Shown here: positions 6,225 through 7,137 of the stretch, one piece after another
How positions within the stretch are numbered: the first letter of the stretch is position 1
How the letters are laid out: the number at the start of each line of letters is the position of its first letter
NCBI GenBank assembly: GCA_900753285.1
Contig: CAADYN010000178.1
Span: 1 to 7,137, forward strand
Origin: Clostridia bacterium
GTDB taxonomy: Bacteria > Bacillota > Clostridia > Oscillospirales > CAG-272
DNA: 7,137 nucleotides
Direction: 5' to 3'
Translations under genes and position numbers: made by a program
Notes under the pieces: generated by a model
Seen by the model: only the letters and a program-made list of their open reading frames with translations
The model's database searches: none
What the model was told of the DNA's origin: nothing

Positions 6225-6272
6225 ATTTATCAATGTATTAACAATTATATAATAAATATTCGGAGTATTTGT

Positions 6273-6836
6273 ATGATATGGTTGTGTTTCGCAGTTATTT
6301 CCGTAGTATCTTTTGTATGTGCTGCTGTATGCGGAAATTTGCAGCTTATGACGACTGCTGTTGTCGACGGATGCATGAAAAGTGTAAAAATAGCACTTGA
6401 GCTGTCGGGCGGTGCGGTTTTCTGGTGCGGAGTCATGAGAGTGCTGCTTGACGGGGGAGTTCTCCGCTTTCTCAGCCGCGTTCTCACACCCGTTTTGTCC
6501 TTTGCTTTCCCGAGAGCGTGGAGGAGCGGAGAGGGCAGGGAAGAGATAACCGCCGCGATATGTGCGAATATGCTCGGGATTGGAAACGCCGCCACTCCGT
6601 ACGCTCTCTCTGCCATGAAGAAAATGGACGGTGACGGGAACGAGGGAGACATGGGGACTTTTGCCGTTCTCGGAACCTGCTCCGCGAGTATAATTCCGAC
6701 GACGCTTATCACACTGAGACGAGCCGCGGGTTCTCTCGAGCCGTACAGTATTGTCGTGCCGATATGGCTGGGCTCTCTCTCGTGCGCGCTTATCGGAGTT
6801 GTGCTCTCGCGCATTTTCGGAAGGAATGGCGCATGA
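6273..6836 (+). CDS. spmA: Spore maturation protein A (membrane protein, nucleoside-recognition/GATE-type domain)
   Basis: 187 residues, near the 196 of the Bacillus subtilis protein. It is a polytopic membrane protein with hydrophobic segments near residues 1-20, 37-58, 129-147 and 158-180. The family signature GIGNAATP (102-109) and 'SIIPTTLITLR' (139-149) match SpmA, as does the opening 'IWLCFAVISVV'. ATG 6273 has GGAG seven bases upstream (6262-6265). In Bacillus, SpmA and SpmB are needed for full dehydration of the spore core and heat resistance; the transported molecule is not established. Here the gene directly overlaps spmB. dacB, which precedes spmAB in B. subtilis, is absent upstream; a regulator gene on the other strand stands there instead. 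No convincing sporulation sigma-factor promoter was seen. An AT-rich TATAAT at 6248-6253 lacks a good -35 box. Confidence 0.92.
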   Translation: MIWLCFAVISVVSFVCAAVCGNLQLMTTAVVDGCMKSVKIALELSGGAVFWCGVMRVLLDGGVLRFLSRVLTPVLSFAFPRAWRSGEGREEITAAICANMLGIGNAATPYALSAMKKMDGDGNEGDMGTFAVLGTCSASIIPTTLITLRRAAGSLEPYSIVVPIWLGSLSCALIGVVLSRIFGRNGA

Positions 6837-7137
6837 CCGCGGAGAAAATATCGTCGCTTGCCGTGCCTGCTGTGATTCTGCTGTTCTGCTTCTGCCTTGT
6901 GCGTGGTAGGGGGAGCGCGTATGAATCGTTCATGAAAGGCGCGAAGGACGGGCTGAAAACCTCACTCAGCGTGTTCCCCGTGATGACACTGCTCATAGTG
7001 TCCCTCAGTATGTTCAGCGCAAGCGGGGCGGCGGAGATGATATCGTCTTTTCTTTCTCCTGTCTGCTCACGTCTCGGAGTGCCTGAGGGGATAATCCCGC
7101 TTGTCGTAATGCGTCCGTTTTCCGGCTCGGCTTCCCC
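6833..7137 (+). CDS. spmB: Spore maturation protein B, 3' end cut off by the window
   Basis: The first 101 codons are visible, from ATG 6833, which overlaps the spmA stop as ATGA; GGAAGGA lies a few bases upstream inside spmA. The frame stays open to the right edge. Hydrophobic segments are at about residues 8-22 and 44-62. 'ESFMKGAKDGLKTSLSVFPVM' (31-51) resembles the start of the nucleoside-recognition domain, and RPFSGS (94-99) matches the RPLSGS hallmark of SpmB. It probably acts with SpmA in the forespore or mother-cell membrane during spore-core dehydration. The full protein is usually about 175 residues, so about 40 percent is missing here. The overlapping start suggests coupled translation at a fixed ratio with SpmA. 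Confidence 0.93.
   Translation, partial: MTAEKISSLAVPAVILLFCFCLVRGRGSAYESFMKGAKDGLKTSLSVFPVMTLLIVSLSMFSASGAAEMISSFLSPVCSRLGVPEGIIPLVVMRPFSGSAS

Noticed and set aside
6225..6253. Possible spmA promoter with TATAAT at 6248-6253
   Set aside because: The base composition is AT-rich enough to give TATAAT by chance. The -35 position reads ATTTAT, and no sigma-E or sigma-K type boxes were convincing.
6245..6814. 189-codon open frame on the - strand opposite spmA
   Set aside because: It mirrors spmA, and its product is Ser/Pro/His-rich without domain features; spmA on the + strand is clearly the real gene.

Overview
The window reads as chromosome of an endospore-forming, anaerobic-type Firmicute (class Clostridia, probably a gut Oscillospiraceae/Ruminococcaceae-like lineage). 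The reasons are a spmA-spmB pair, an AbrB-type regulator with a C-terminal zinc-binding tail of a kind common in Clostridia, a T-box leader in front of thrS, strong GGAGG ribosome binding sites, TTGACA/TATAAT promoters, and a carbohydrate-esterase gene typical of plant-fibre degraders. The species cannot be named from the sequence.

Layout. 1-1134 (+): 3' part of an acetylxylan-esterase-family (AXE1) hydrolase whose start lies off the left edge. 1141-1178: a rho-independent terminator that can serve both converging genes. 1203-2072 (-): a secreted protein of unknown function with its own sigma-A promoter. 2233-3452 (-): two GNAT acetyltransferases in one operon, joined by a 4-base ATGA overlap. 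3453-3825: a divergent control region with one promoter for the GNAT operon and a consensus promoter plus T-box riboswitch for thrS. 3826-5721 (+): full-length threonyl-tRNA synthetase, then a strong terminator at 5736-5778. 5851-6099 (-): small AbrB-like regulator. 6100-6272: AT-rich divergent spacer with a promoter, two adjacent palindromes and a repeated AATGTCAA motif. 6273-7137 (+): spmA and the 5' part of spmB, overlapping by ATGA.

How it works together. Most genes are independent housekeeping or accessory units. The best-resolved control system is the thrS leader. Its T-box antiterminator (3714-3750) and a 17-bp terminator (3708-3772 plus U tract) share the same 5' strand and cannot form together, so uncharged tRNA-Thr should switch thrS on. 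The second regulatory spot is the abrB/spmA spacer, where a small transition-state-type regulator is divergent from sporulation genes and sits next to operator-like repeats.

I found no clear sign of a wholly new system: no mobile element, CRISPR array, tRNA or rRNA. The least explained gene is the secreted protein at 1203-2072. The least explained non-coding stretch is 6152-6240.
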